Translations under genes and position numbers: made by a program
The notes under the pieces: generated by a model
What the model saw: only the letters and a program-made list of their open reading frames with translations
What the model was told of the DNA's origin: nothing
Database searches by the model: none
In this document: piece after piece, positions 25,522 to 40,128 of the stretch
How the letters are laid out: each line of letters opens with the position of its first letter
Position numbering within the stretch: position 1 is the first letter of the stretch
Assembly: GCA_964057225.1 (NCBI GenBank)
Contig: CAXKVF010000077.1
Span: 372,001 to 436,000 of the forward strand
Length of the DNA stretch: 64,000 nt
Origin: Auanema rhodensis
Taxonomy: Eukaryota > Nematoda > Chromadorea > Rhabditida > Rhabditidae
Direction of reading: 5' to 3'

Positions 25522-28500
25522 CAATATCAATAAAAATTTGTTTTTAGACTAATATGGACATGGGGAATCTAATTTTGAAAACCGCATCTCTTTATCTTTC
25601 ACGTGAAGCGAGTTACATACCAAGTGCACATCACGTGTACATTTAATTAGCATAAATTAAAGTTCACGTAAATTTCAAAGTCAAGGTTACCATGCACCAA
25701 TATCAATAAAAATTTGTTTTTAGACTAATATGGACATGGGGAATCTAATTTTGAAAACCGCATCTCTTCATCTTTCACGTGAAGCGAGTTACATACTAAG
25801 TGCACATCACGTGTACATTTAATTAGCATAAATTAAAGTTCACGTAAATTTCAAAGTCATGGTTACCATGAACCAATATCAATAAAAATTTGTTTTTAGA
25901 CTAATATGGACATGGGGAATCTAATTTTGAAAACCGCATCTCTTTATCTTTCACGTGAAGCGAGTTACATACCAAGTGCACATCACGTGTACATTTAATT
26001 AGCATAAATTAAAGTTCACGTAAATTTCAAAGTCATGGTTACCATGCACCAATATCAATAAAAATTTGTTTTTAAACTAATATGGACATGGGGAATCTAA
26101 TTTTGAAAACCGCATCTCTTTATCTTTCACGTGAAGCGAGTTACATACCAAGTGCACATCACGTGTACATTTAATTAGCATAAATTAAAGTTCACGTAAC
26201 TTTCAAAGTCATGGTTACCATGCACCAATATCAATAAAAATTTGTTTTTAGACTAATATGGACATGGGGAATCTAATTTTGAAAACCGCATCTCTTTATC
26301 TTTCACGTGAAGCGAGTTACATACCAAGTGCACATCACGTGTACATTTAATTAGCATAAATTAAAGTTCACGTAACTTTCAAAGTCATGGTTACCATGCA
26401 CCAATATCAATAAAAATTTGTTTTTAGACTAATATGGACATGGGGAATCTAATTTTGAAAACCGCATCTCTTTATCTTTCACGTGAAGCGAGTTACATAC
26501 TAAGTGCACATCACGTGTACATTTAATTAGCATAAATTAAAGTTCACGTAAATTTCAAAGTCATGGTTACCATGAACCAATATCAATAAAAATTTGTTTT
26601 TAGACTAATATGGACATGGGGAATCTAATTTTGAAAACCGCATCTCTTTATCTTTCACGTGAAGCGAGTTACATACCAAGTGCACATCACGTGTACATTT
26701 AATTAGCATAAATTAAAGTTCACGTAAATTTCAAAGTCATGGTTACCATGCACCAATATCAATAAAAATTTGTTTTTAAACTAATATGGACATGGGGAAT
26801 CTAATTTTGAAAACCGCATCTCTTTATCTTTCACGTGAAGCGAGTTACATACCAAGTGCACATCACGTGTACATTTAATTAGCATAAATTAAAGTTCACG
26901 TAAATTTCAAAGTCATGGTTACCATGCACCAATATCGATAAAAATTTGTTTTTAGACTAATATGGACATGGGGAATCTAATTTTGAAAACCGCATCTCTT
27001 TATCTTTCACGTGAAGCGAGTTACATACCAAGTGCACATCACGTGTACATTTAATTAGCATAAATTAAAGTTCACGTAAATTTCAAAGTCATGGTTACCA
27101 TGAACCAATATCAATAAAAATTTGTTTTTAGACTAATATGGACATGGGGAATCTAATTTTGAAAACCGCATCTCTTTATCTTTCACGTGAAGCGAGTTCC
27201 ATACCAAGTGCACATCACGTGTACATTTAATTAGCATAAATTAAAGTTCACGTAAATTTCAAAGTCATGGTTACCATGAACCAATATCAATAAAAATTTG
27301 TTTTTAGACTAATATGGACATGGGGAATCTAATTTTGAAAACCGCATCTCTTTATCTTTCACGTGAAGCGAGTTACATACCAAGTGCCCATCACGTGTAC
27401 ATTTAATTAGCATAAATTAAAGTTCACGTAAATTTCAAAGTCATGGTTACCATGCACCAATATCAATCAAAATTTGTTTTTAGACTAATATGGACATGGG
27501 GAATCTAATTTTGAAAAACGCATCTCGTTATCTTTCACGTGAAGCGAGTTACATACCAAGTGCCCATCACGTGTACATTTAATTAGCATAAATTAAAGTT
27601 CACGTAAATTTCAAAGTCATGGTTACCATGCACCAATATCAATAAAAATTTGTTTTTAGACTAATATGGACATGGGGAATCTAATTTTGAAAACCGCATC
27701 TCTTTATCTTTCACGTGAAGCGAGTTACATACCAAGTGCACATCACGTGTACATTTAATTAGCATAAATTAAAGTTCACGTAAATTTCAAAGTCATGGTT
27801 ACCATGCACCAATATCAATAAAAATTTGTGTTTAGACTAATATGGACATGGGGAATCTAATTTTGAAAACCGCATCTCTTTATCTTTCACGTGAAGCGAG
27901 TTACATACCAAGTGCACATCACGTGTACATTTAATTAGCATAAATTAAAGTTCACGTAAATTTCAAAGTCATGGTTACCATGCACCAATATCAATAAAAA
28001 TTTGTTTTTAGACTAATATGGACATGGAGAATCTAATTTTGAAAACCGCATCTCTTTATCTTTCACGTGAAGCGAGTTACATACCAAGTGCACATCACGT
28101 GTACATTTAATTAGCATAAATTAAAGTTCACGTAAATTTCAAAGTCATGGTTACCATGCACCAATATCAATAAAAATTTGTTTTTAGACTAATATGGACA
28201 TGGGGAATCTAATTTTAAAAACCGCATCTCTTTATCTTTCACGTGAAGCGAGTTACATACCAAGTGCACATCACGTGTACATTTAATTAGCATAAATTAA
28301 AGTTCACGTAAATTTCAAAGTCATGGTTACCATGCACCAATATCAATAAAAATTTGTTTTTAGACTAATATGGACATGGAGAATCTAATTTTGAAAACCG
28401 CATCTCTTTATCTTTCACGTGAAGCGAGTTACATACCAAGTGCACATCACGTGTACATTTAATTAGCATAAATTAAAGTTCACGTAAATTTCAAAGTCAT

Positions 28501-28865
28501 GGTTACCATGCACCAATATCAATAAAAATTTGTTTTTAGACTAATATGGACATGGAGAATCTAATTTTGAAAACCGCATCTCTTTATCTTTCACGTGAAG
28601 CGAGTTACATACCAAGTGCACATCACGTGTACATTTAATTAGCATTAATTAAAGTTCACGTAAATTTCAAAGTCATGGTTACCATGAACCAATATCAATA
28701 AAAATTTGTTTTTAGACTAATATGGACATGAGGAATCTAATTTTGAAAACCGCATCTCTTTATCTTTCACGTGAAGCGAGTTACATACCAAGTGCACATC
28801 ACGTGTACATTTAATTAGCATTAATTAAAGTTCACGTAAATTTCAAAGTCATGGTTACCATGAAC
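25522..28865. repeat. HOR-A copy 2, 19 monomers
   Basis: Repeats copy 1 at offset 3168 bp up to the m107 A>C monomer (24114 and 27282). It then has one additional monomer, 27458, with m11 A>C, m61 C>A, m70 T>G and m107 A>C, after which the offset is 3344 bp. Other differences are m100 C>T in 25698, m56 G>A in 28162 and m42 G>A in 28690. The extra monomer type is standard in HOR-B and in HOR-A copy 3, so copy 1 probably lost it. Confidence 0.9.
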
Positions 28866-29393
28866 CAATATCAATAAAAATTTGTTTTTAGACTAATATG
28901 GACATGGGGAATCTAATTTTGAAAACCGCATCTCTTTATCTTTCACGTGAAGCGAGTTACATACCAAGTGCACATCACGTGTACATTTAATTAGCATAAA
29001 TTAAAGTTCACGTAAATTTCAAAGTCATGGTTACCATGAACCAATATCAATAAAAATTTATTTTTAGACTAATATGGACATGGGGAATCTAATTTTGAAA
29101 ACCGCATCTCTTTATCTTTCACGTGAAGCGAGTTACATACCAAGTGCACATCACGTGTACATTTAATGAGCATAAATTAAAGTTCACGTAAATTTCAAAG
29201 TCATGGTTACCATGAACTAATATCAATAAAAATTTGTTTTTAGACTAATATGGACATGGGGAATCTAATTTTGAAAACCGCATCTCTTTATCTTTCACGT
29301 GAAGCGAGTTACATACCAAGTGCACATCACGTGTACATTTAATTAGCATAAATTGAAGTTCACGTAAATTTCAAAGTCATGGTTACCATGAAC
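28866..29393. repeat. Three-monomer junction: plain, m127 T>G, m1 C>T
   Basis: First appearance of the paired markers that dominate the right half: a monomer with TTTAATGAGC (m127 T>G, 29042) followed by one starting TAATATC (m1 C>T, 29218). Monomer 29042 also has m19 G>A, and 29218 has m138 A>G. Confidence 0.82.
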
Positions 29394-30624
29394 CAATATC
29401 AATAAAAATTTGTTTTTAGACTAATATGGACATGGGGAATCTAATTTTGAAAACCGCATCTCTTTATCTTTCACGTGAAGCGAGTTACATACCAAGTGCC
29501 CATCACGTGTACATTTAATTAGCATAAATTAAAGTTCACGTAAATTTCAAAGTCATGGTTACCATGCACCAATATCAATCAAAATTTGTTTTTAGACTAA
29601 TATGGACATGGGAATCTAATTTTGAAAACCGCATCTCGTTATCTTTCACGTGAAGCGAGTTACATACCAAGTGCACATCACGTGTACATTTAATTAGCAT
29701 AAATTAAAGTTCACGTAAATTTCAAAGTCATGGTTACCATGCACCAATATCAATAAAAATTTGTTTTTAGACTAATATGGACATGGGGAATCTAATTTTG
29801 AAAACCGCATCTCTTTATCTTTCACGTGAAGCGAGTTACATACCAAGTGCACATCACGTGTACATTTAATTAGCATAAATTAAAGTTCACGTAAATTTCA
29901 AAGTCATGGTTACCATGCACCAATATCAATAAAAATTTGTTTTTATACTAATATGGACATGGGGAATCTAATTTTGAAAACCGCATCTCTTTATCTTTCA
30001 CGTGAAGCGAGTTACATACCAAGTGCACATCACGTGTACATTTAATTAGCATAAATTAAAGTTCACGTAAATTTCAAAGTCATGGTTACCATGAACCAAT
30101 ATCAATAAAAATTTGTTTTTAGACTAATATGGACATGGGGAATCTAATTTTGAAAACCGCATCTCTTTATCTTTCACGTGAAGCGAGTTACATACCAAGT
30201 GCACATCACGTGTACATTTAATTAGCATTAATTAAAGTTCACGTAAATTTCAAAGTCATGGTTACCATGAACCAATATCAATAAAAATTTGTTTTTAGAC
30301 TAATATGGACATGGGGAATCTAATTTTGAAAACCGCATCTCTTTATCTTTCACGTGAAGCGAGTTACATACCAAGTGCACATCACGTGTACATTTAATTA
30401 GCATAAATTAAAGTTCACGTAAATTTCAAAGTCATGGTTACCATGAACCAATATCAATAAAAATTTGTTTTTAGACTAATATGGACATGGGGAATCTAAT
30501 TTTGAAAACCGCATCTCTTTATCTTTCACGTGAAGCGAGTTACATACCAAGTGCACATCACGTGTACATTTAATGAGCATAAATTAAAGTTCACGTAAAT
30601 TTCAAAGTCATGGTTACCATGAAC
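29394..30624. repeat. Short HOR-B unit, seven monomers
   Basis: Order: m107 A>C (29394), m11 A>C with m70 T>G (29570, 175 bp), plain (29745), m26 G>T (29921), m133 A>T (30097), plain (30273), m127 T>G (30449). Compared with full HOR-B it lacks the m43 G>A monomer and everything after the m127/m1 pair. Monomer 29921 ends GAAC, where full units end GCAC before the m43 monomer, consistent with a crossover between m133 and m174. Confidence 0.82.
29609..29612 (+). other. One-base deletion in the G4 run (monomer 29570-29744, 175 bp)
   Basis: The run at m41-m44 is GGG instead of GGGG (CATGGGAATC). This is a typical homopolymer slippage or a sequencing/assembly error. Confidence 0.9.
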
Positions 30625-33440
30625 TAATATCAATAAAAATTTGTTTTTAGACTAATATGGACATGGGGAATCTAATTTTGAAAACCGCATCTCTTTATCT
30701 TTCACGTGAAGCGAGTTACATACCAAGTGCCCATCACGTGTACATTTAATTAGCATAAATTAAAGTTCACGTAAATTTCAAAGTCATGGTTACCATGCAC
30801 CAATATCAATCAAAATTTGTTTTTAGACTAATATGGACATGGGGAATCTAATTTTGAAAACCGCATCTCGTTATCTTTCACGTGAAGCGAGTTACATACC
30901 AAGTGCACATCACGTGTACATTTAATTAGCATAAATTAAAGTTCACGTAAATTTCAAAGTCATGGTTACCATGCACCAATATCAATAAAAATTTGTTTTT
31001 AGACTAATATGGACATGGGGAATCTAATTTTGAAAACCGCATCTCTTTATCTTTCACGTGAAGCGAGTTACATACCAAGTGCACATCACGTGTACATTTA
31101 ATTAGCATAAATTAAAGTTCACGTAAATTTCAAAGTCATGGTTACCATGCACCAATATCAATAAAAATTTGTTTTTAGACTAATATGGACATGGAGAATC
31201 TAATTTTGAAAACCGCATCTCTTTATCTTTCACGTGAAGCGAGTTACATACCAAGTGCACATCACGTGTACATTTAATTAGCATTAATTAAAGTTCACGT
31301 AAATTTCAAAGTCATGGTTACCATTAACCAATATCAATAAAAATTTGTTTTTAGACTAATATGGACATGGGGAATCTAATTTTGAAAACCGCATCTCTTT
31401 ATCTTTCACGTGAAGCGAGTTACATACCAAGTGCACATCACGTGTACATTTAATTAGCATTAATTAAAGTTCACGTAAATTTCAAAGTCATGGTTACCAT
31501 GAACCAATATCAATAAAAATTTGTTTTTAGACTAATATGGACATGGGGAATCTAATTTTGAAAACCGCATCTCTTTATCTTTCACGTGAAGCGAGTTACA
31601 TACCAAGTGCACATCACGTGTACATTTAATTAGCATAAATTAAAGTTCACGTAAATTTCAAAGTCATGGTTACCATGAACCAATATCAATAAAAATTTGT
31701 TTTTAGACTAATATGGACATGGGGAATCTAATTTTGAAAACCGCATCTCTTTATCTTTTACGTGAAGCGAGTTACATACCAAGTGCACATCACGTGTACA
31801 TTTAATGAGCATAAATTAAAGTTCACGTAAATTTCAAAGTCATGGTTACCATGAACTAATATCAATAAAAATTTGTTTTTAGACTAATATGGACATGGGG
31901 AATCTAATTTTGAAAACCGCATCTCTTTATCTTTCACGTGAAGCGAGTTACATACCAAGTGCACATCACGTGTACATTTAATTAGCATAAATTAAAGTTC
32001 ACGTAAATTTCAAAGTCATGGTTACCATGAACCAATATCAATAAAAATTTGTGTTGAGACTAATATGGACATGGGGAATCTAATTTTGAAAACCGCATCT
32101 CTTTATCTTTCACGTGAAGCGAGTTACATACCAAGTGCACATCACGTGTACATTTAATTAGCATAAATTAAAGTTCACGTAAATTTCAAAGTCATGGTTA
32201 CCATGAACCAATATCAATAAAAATTTGTTTTTAGACTAATATGGACATGGGGAATCTAATTTTGAAAACCGCATCTCTTTATCGTTCACGTGAAGCGAGT
32301 TACATACCAAGTGCACATCACGTGTACATTTAATTAGCATAAATTAAAGTTCACGTAAATTTCAAAGTCATGGTTACCATGCACCAATATCAATAAAAAT
32401 TTGTTTTTAGACTAATATGGACATGGGGAATCTAATTTTGGAAACCGCATCTCTTTATCTTTCACGTGAAGCGAGTTACATACCAAGTGCACATCACGTG
32501 TACATTTAATTAGCATAAATTGAAGTTCACGTAAATTTCAAAGTCATGGTTACCATGAACCAATATCAATAAAAATTTGTTTTTAGACTAATATGGACAT
32601 GGGGAATCTAATTTTGAAAACCGCATCTCTTTATCTTTCACGTGAAGCGAGTTACATACCAAGTGCACATCACGTGTACATTTAATTAGCATAAATTAAA
32701 GTTCACGTAAATTTCAAAGTCATGGTTACCATGAACCAATATCAATAAAAATTTGTTTTTAGACTAATATGGACATGGGGAATCTAATTTTGAAAACCGC
32801 ATCTCTTTATCTTTCACGTGAAGCGAGTTACATACCAAGTGCACATCACGTGTACATTTAATTAGCATAAATTAAAGTTCACGTAAATTTCAAAGTCATG
32901 GTTACCATGAACCAATATCAATAAAAATTTGTTTTTAGACTAATATGGACATGGGGAATCTAATTTTGAAAACCGCATCTCTTTATCTTTCACGTGAAGC
33001 GAGTTACATACCAAGTGCACATCACGTGTACATTTAATTAGCATAAATTAAAGTTCACGTAAATTTCAAAGTCATGGTTACCATGAACCAATATCAATAA
33101 AAATTTGTTTTTAGACTAATATGGACATGGGGAATCTAATTTTGAAAACCGCATCTCTTTATCTTTCACGTGAAGCGAGTTACATACCAAGTGCACATCA
33201 CGTGTACATTTAATTAGCATAAATTAAAGTTCACGTAAATTTCAAAGTCATGGTTACCATGAACCAATATCAATAAAAATTTGTTTTTAGACTAATATGG
33301 ACATGGGGAATCTAATTTTGAAAACCGCATCTCTTTATCTTTCACGTGAAGCGAGTTACATACCAAGTGCACATCACGTGTACATTTAATGAGCATAAAT
33401 TAAAGTTCACGTAAATTTCAAAGTCATGGTTACCATGAAC
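30625..33440. repeat. HOR-B 16-monomer unit, copy 1
   Basis: Order: m1 C>T with m107 A>C; m11 A>C with m70 T>G; plain; m43 G>A with m133 A>T and m173 G>T; m133 A>T; plain; m79 C>T with m127 T>G; m1 C>T; m21 T>G with m24 T>G; m76 T>G; m57 A>G with m138 A>G; four plain monomers; m127 T>G. Length 2816 bp. Copy 2 follows directly and shares even the private changes m79, m173 and m24 T>G. Confidence 0.92.
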
Positions 33441-36432
33441 TAATATCAATAAAAATTTGTTTTTAGACTAATATGGACATGGGGAATCTAATTTTGAAAA
33501 CCGCATCTCTTTATCTTTCACGTGAAGCGAGTTACATACCAAGTGCCCATCACGTGTACATTTAATTAGCATAAATTAAAGTTCACGTAAATTTCAAAGT
33601 CATGGTTACCATGCACCAATATCAATCAAAATTTGTTTTTAGACTAATATGGACATGGGGAATCTAATTTTGAAAACCGCATCTCGTTATCTTTCACGTG
33701 AAGCGAGTTACATACCAAGTGCACATCACGTGTACATTTAATTAGCATAAATTAAAGTTCACGTAAATTTCAAAGTCATGGTTACCATGCACCAATATCA
33801 ATAAAAATTTGTTTTTAGACTAATATGGACATGGGGAATCTAATTTTGAAAACCGCATCTCTTTATCTTTCACGTGAAGCGAGTTACATACCAAGTGCAC
33901 ATCACGTGTACATTTAATTAGCATAAATTAAAGTTCACGTAAATTTCAAAGTCATGGTTACCATGCACCAATATCAATAAAAATTTGTTTTTAGACTAAT
34001 ATGGACATGGAGAATCTAATTTTGAAAACCGCATCTCTTTATCTTTCACGTGAAGCGAGTTACATACCAAGTGCACATCACGTGTACATTTAATTAGCAT
34101 TAATTAAAGTTCACGTAAATTTCAAAGTCATGGTTACCATTAACCAATATCAATAAAAATTTGTTTTTAGACTAATATGGACATGGGGAATCTAATTTTG
34201 AAAACCGCATCTCTTTATCTTTCACGTGAAGCGAGTTACATACCAAGTGCACATCACGTGTACATTTAATTAGCATTAATTAAAGTTCACGTAAATTTCA
34301 AAGTCATGGTTACCATGAACCAATATCAATAAAAATTTGTTTTTAGACTAATATGGACATGGGGAATCTAATTTTGAAAACCGCATCTCTTTATCTTTCA
34401 CGTGAAGCGAGTTACATACCAAGTGCACATCACGTGTACATTTAATTAGCATAAATTAAAGTTCACGTAAATTTCAAAGTCATGGTTACCATGAACCAAT
34501 ATCAATAAAAATTTGTTTTTAGACTAATATGGACATGGGGAATCTAATTTTGAAAACCGCATCTCTTTATCTTTTACGTGAAGCGAGTTACATACCAAGT
34601 GCACATCACGTGTACATTTAATGAGCATAAATTAAAGTTCACGTAAATTTCAAAGTCATGGTTACCATGAACTAATATCAATAAAAATTTGTTTTTAGAC
34701 TAATATGGACATGGGGAATCTAATTTTGAAAACCGCATCTCTTTATCTTTCACGTGAAGCGAGTTACATACCAAGTGCACATCACGTGTACATTTAATTA
34801 GCATAAATTAAAGTTCACGTAAATTTCAAAGTCATGGTTACCATGAACCAATATCAATAAAAATTTGTGTTGAGACTAATATGGACATGGGGAATCTAAT
34901 TTTGAAAACCGCATCTCTTTATCTTTCACGTGAAGCGAGTTACATACCAAGTGCACATCACGTGTACATTTAATTAGCATAAATTAAAGTTCACGTAAAT
35001 TTCAAAGTCATGGTTACCATGAACCAATATCAATAAAAATTTGTTTTTAGACTAATATGGACATGGGGAATCTAATTTTGAAAACCGCATCTCTTTATCG
35101 TTCACGTGAAGCGAGTTACATACCAAGTGCACATCACGTGTACATTTAATTAGCATAAATTAAAGTTCACGTAAATTTCAAAGTCATGGTTACCATGCAC
35201 CAATATCAATAAAAATTTGTTTTTAGACTAATATGGACATGGGGAATCTAATTTTGGAAACCGCATCTCTTTATCTTTCACGTGAAGCGAGTTACATACC
35301 AAGTGCACATCACGTGTACATTTAATTAGCATAAATTGAAGTTCACGTAAATTTCAAAGTCATGGTTACCATGAACCAATATCAATAAAAATTTGTTTTT
35401 AGACTAATATGGACATGGGGAATCTAATTTTGAAAACCGCATCTCTTTATCTTTCACGTGAAGCGAGTTACATACCAAGTGCACATCACGTGTACATTTA
35501 ATTAGCATAAATTAAAGTTCACGTAAATTTCAAAGTCATGGTTACCATGAACCAATATCAATAAAAATTTGTTTTTAGACTAATATGGACATGGGGAATC
35601 TAATTTTGAAAACCGCATCTCTTTATCTTTCACGTGAAGCGAGTTACATACCAAGTGCACATCACGTGTACATTTAATTAGCATAAATTAAAGTTCACGT
35701 AAATTTCAAAGTCATGGTTACCATGAACCAATATCAATAAAAATTTGTTTTTAGACTAATATGGACATGGGGAATCTAATTTTGAAAACCGCATCTCTTT
35801 ATCTTTCACGTGAAGCGAGTTACATACCAAGTGCACATCACGTGTACATTTAATTAGCATAAATTAAAGTTCACGTAAATTTCAAAGTCATGGTTACCAT
35901 GAACCAATATCAATAAAAATTTGTTTTTAGACTAATATGGACATGGGGAATCTAATTTTGAAAACCGCATCTCTTTATCTTTCACGTGAAGCGAGTTACA
36001 TACCAAGTGCACATCACGTGTACATTTAATTAGCATAAATTAAAGTTCACGTAAATTTCAAAGTCATGGTTACCATGAACCAATATCAATGAAAATTTGT
36101 TTTTAGACTAATATGGACATGGGGAATCTAATTTTGAAAACCGCATCTCTTTATCTTTCACGTGAAGCGAGTTACATACCAAGTGCACATCACGTGTACA
36201 TTTAATTAGCATAAATTAAAGTTCACGTAAATTTCAAAGTCATGGTTACCATGAACCAATATCAATAAAAATTTGTTTTTAGACTAATATGGACATGGGG
36301 AATCTAATTTTGAAAACCGCATCTCTTTATCTTTCACGTGAAGCGAGTTACATACCAAGTGCACATCACGTGTACATTTAATGAGCATAAATTAAAGTTC
36401 ACGTAAATTTCAAAGTCATGGTTACCATGAAC
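33441..36432. repeat. HOR-B 16-monomer unit, copy 2, with one extra monomer
   Basis: Monomers 33441 to 36080 match 30625 to 33264 at offset 2816 bp with no difference I could see. One additional plain-type monomer with m11 A>G (36081) precedes the closing m127 T>G monomer (36257), making 17 monomers. Confidence 0.92.
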
Positions 36433-36960
36433 TAATATCAATAAAAATTTGTTTTTAGACTAATATGGACATGGGGAATCTAATTTTGAAAACCGCATCT
36501 CTTTATCTTTCACGTGAAGCGAGTTACATACCAAGTGCACATCACGTGTACATTTAATGAGCATAAATTAAAGTTCACGTAAATTTCAAAGTCATGGTTA
36601 CCATGAACTAATATCAATAAAAATTTGTTTTTAGACTAATATGGACATGGGGAATCTAATTTTGAAAACCGCATCTCTTTATCTTTCACGTGAAGCGAGT
36701 TACATACCAAGTGCACATCACGTGTACATTTAATTAGCATAAATTAAAGTTCACGTAAATTTCAAAGTCATGGTTACCATGAACCAATATCAATAAAAAT
36801 TTGTTTTTAGACTAATATGGACATGGGGAATCTAATTTTGAAAACCGCATCTCTTTATCTTTCACGTGAAGCGAGTTACATACCAAGTGCACATCACGTG
36901 TACATTTAATTAGCATAAATTAAAGTTCACGTAAATTTCAAAGTCATGGTTACCATGCAC
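36433..36960. repeat. Three-monomer junction with doubled m127/m1 markers
   Basis: Monomer 36433 carries both m1 C>T and m127 T>G, 36609 has m1 C>T and 36785 is plain. The double-marker monomer also occurs at 42593, 45761, 54209 and 60193, and looks like a product of misalignment of the m127/m1 pair by one monomer. Confidence 0.83.
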
Positions 36961-39600
36961 CAATATCAATAAAAATTTGTTTTTAAACTAATATGGACAT
37001 GGGGAATCTAATTTTGAAAACCGCATCTCTTTATCTTTCACGTGAAGCGAGTTACATACCAAGTGCACATGACGTGTACATTTAATTAGCATAAATTAAA
37101 GTTCACGTAACTTTCAAAGTCATGGTTACCATGCACCAATATCAATAAAAATTTGTTTTTAGACTAATATGGACATGGGGAATCTAATTTTGAAAACCGC
37201 ATCTCTTTATCTTTCACGTGAAGCGAGTTACATACTAAGTGCACATCACGTGTACATTTAATTAGCATAAATTAAAGTTCACGTAAATTTCAAAGTCATG
37301 GTTACCATGAACCAATATCAATAAAAATTTGTTTTTAGACTAATATGGACATGGGGAATCTAATTTTGAAAACCGCATCTCTTTATCTTTCACGTGAAGC
37401 GAGTTACATACCAAGTGCACATCACGTGTACATTTAATTAGCATAAATTAAAGTTCACGTAAATTTCAAAGTCATGGTTACCATGCACCAATATCAATAA
37501 AAATTTGTATTTAAACTAATATGGACATGGGGAATCTAATTTTGAAAACCGCATCTCTTTATCTTTCACGTGAAGCGAGTTACATACCAAGTGCACATCA
37601 CGTGTACATTTAATTAGCATAAATTAAAGTTCACGTAAATTTCAAAGTCATGGTTACCATGCACCAATATCGATAAAAATTTGTTTTTAGACTAATATGG
37701 ACATGGGGAATCTAATTTTGAAAACCGCATCTCTTTATCTTTCACGTGAAGCGAGTTACATACCAAGTGCACATCACGTGTACATTTAATTAGCATAAAT
37801 TAAAGTTCACGTAAATTTCAAAGTCATGGTTACCATGAACCAATATCAATAAAAATTTGTTTTTAGACTAATATGGACATGGGGAATCTAATTTTGAAAA
37901 CCGCATCTCTTTATCTTTCACGTGAAGCGAGTTCCATACCAAGTGCACATCACGTGTACATTTAATTAGCATAAATTAAAGTTCACGTAAATTTCAAAGT
38001 CATGGTTACCATGAACCAATATCAATAAAAATTTGTTTTTAGACTAATATGGACATGGGGAATCTAATTTTGAAAACCGCATCTCTTTATCTTTCACGTG
38101 AAGCGAGTTACATACCAAGTGCCCATCACGTGTACATTTAATTAGCATAAATTAAAGTTCACGTAAATTTCAAAGTCATGGTTACCATGCACCAATATCA
38201 ATCAAAATTTGTTTTTAGACTAATATGGACATGGGGAATCTAATTTTGAAAAACGCATCTCGTTATCTTTCACGTGAAGCGAGTTACATACCAAGTGCAC
38301 ATCACGTGTACATTTAATTAGCATAAATTAAAGTTCACGTAAATTTCAAAGTCATGGTTACCATGCACCAATATCAATAAAAATTTGTTTTTAGACTAAT
38401 ATGGACATGGGGAATCTAATTTTGAAAACCGCATCTCTTTATCTTTCACGTGAAGCGAGTTACATACCAAGTGCACATCACGTGTACATTTAATTAGCAT
38501 AAATTAAAGTTCACGTAAATTTCAAAGTCATGGTTACCATGCACCAATATCAATAAAAATTTGTTTTTAGACTAATATGGACATGGGGAATCTAATTTTG
38601 AAAACCGCATCTCTTTATCTTTCACGTGAAGCGAGTTACATACCAAGTGCACATCACGTGTACATTTAATTAGCATAAATTAAAGTTCACGTAAATTTCA
38701 AAGTCATGGTTACCATGCACCAATATCAATAAAAATTTGTTTTTAGACTAATATGGACATGGAGAATCTAATTTTGAAAACCGCATCTCTTTATCTTTCA
38801 CGTGAAGCGAGTTACATACCAAGTGCACATCACGTGTACATTTAATTAGCATAAATTAAAGTTCACGTAAATTTCAAAGTCATGGTTACCATGCAACAAT
38901 ATCAATAAAAATTTGTTTTTAGACTAATATGGACATGGGGAATCTAATTTTGAAAACCGCATCTCTTTATCTTTCACGTGAAGCGAGTTACATACCAAGT
39001 GCACATCACGTGTACATTTAATTAGCATAAATTAAAGTTCACGTAAATTTCAAAGTCATGGTTACCATGCACCAATATCAATAAAAATTTGTTTTTAGAC
39101 TAATATGGACATGGAGAATCTAATTTTGAAAACCGCATCTCTTTATCTTTCACGTGAAGCGAGTTACATACCAAGTGCACATCACGTGTACATTTAATTA
39201 GCATAAATTAAAGTTCACGTAAATTTCAAAGTCATGGTTACCATGCACCAATATCAATAAAAATTTGTTTTTAGACTAATATGGACATGGAGAATCTAAT
39301 TTTGAAAACCGCATCTCTTTATCTTTCACGTGAAGCGAGTTACATACCAAGTGCACATCACGTGTACATTTAATTAGCATTAATTAAAGTTCACGTAAAT
39401 TTCAAAGTCATGGTTACCATGAACCAATATCAATAAAAATTTGTTTTTAGACTAATATGGACATGGGGAATCTAATTTTGAAAACCGCATCTCTTTATCT
39501 TTCACGTGAAGCGAGTTACATACCAAGTGCACATCACGTGTACATTTAATTAGCATTAATTAAAGTTCACGTAAATTTCAAAGTCATGGTTACCATGAAC
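36961..39600. repeat. HOR-A copy 3, 15 monomers
   Basis: Order agrees with copies 1 and 2 from the m26 G>A/m151 A>C monomer (36961) through m100 C>T, plain, m26 G>A (37489), m8 A>G (37665), m94 A>C (37841), m107 A>C (38017), the m11/m61/m70 monomer (38193), m43 monomers at 38721, 39073 and 39249, and m133 A>T (39425). It lacks one m151 A>C monomer and the m21 T>G marker. Private changes include m111 C>G (36961), m21 T>A (37489) and m176 C>A (before 38897). Confidence 0.88.
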
Positions 39601-40128
39601 CAATATCAATAAAAATCTGTTTTTAGACTAATATGGACATGGGGAATCTAATTTTGAAAACCGCATCTCTTTATCTTTCACGTGAAGCGAGTTACATACC
39701 AAGTGCACATCACGTGTACATTTAATTAGCATAAATTAAAGTTCACGTAAATTTCAAAGTCATGGTTACCATGAACCAATATCAATAAAAATCTGTTTTT
39801 AGACTAATATGGACATGGGGAATCTAATTTTGAAAACCGCATCTCTTTATCTTTCACGTGAAGCGAGTTACATACCAAGTGCACATCACGTGTACATTTA
39901 ATGAGCATAAATTAAAGTTCACGTAAATTTCAAAGTCATGGTTACCATGAACTAATATCAATAAAAATTTGTTTTTAGACTAATATGGACATGGGGAATC
40001 TAATTTTGAAAACCGCATCTCTTTATCTTTCACGTGAAGCGAGTTACATACCAAGTGCACATCACGTGTACATTTAATTAGCATAAATTAAAGTTCACGT
40101 AAATTTCAAAGTCATGGTTACCATGAAC
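39601..40128. repeat. Three-monomer junction with shared m17 T>C
   Basis: Adjacent monomers 39601 and 39777 both have AAAAATCTG (m17 T>C), seen nowhere else in the window by eye. The second also has m127 T>G and is followed by m1 C>T (39953). Two neighbours sharing a private base suggests local conversion or a one-monomer duplication. Confidence 0.82.
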
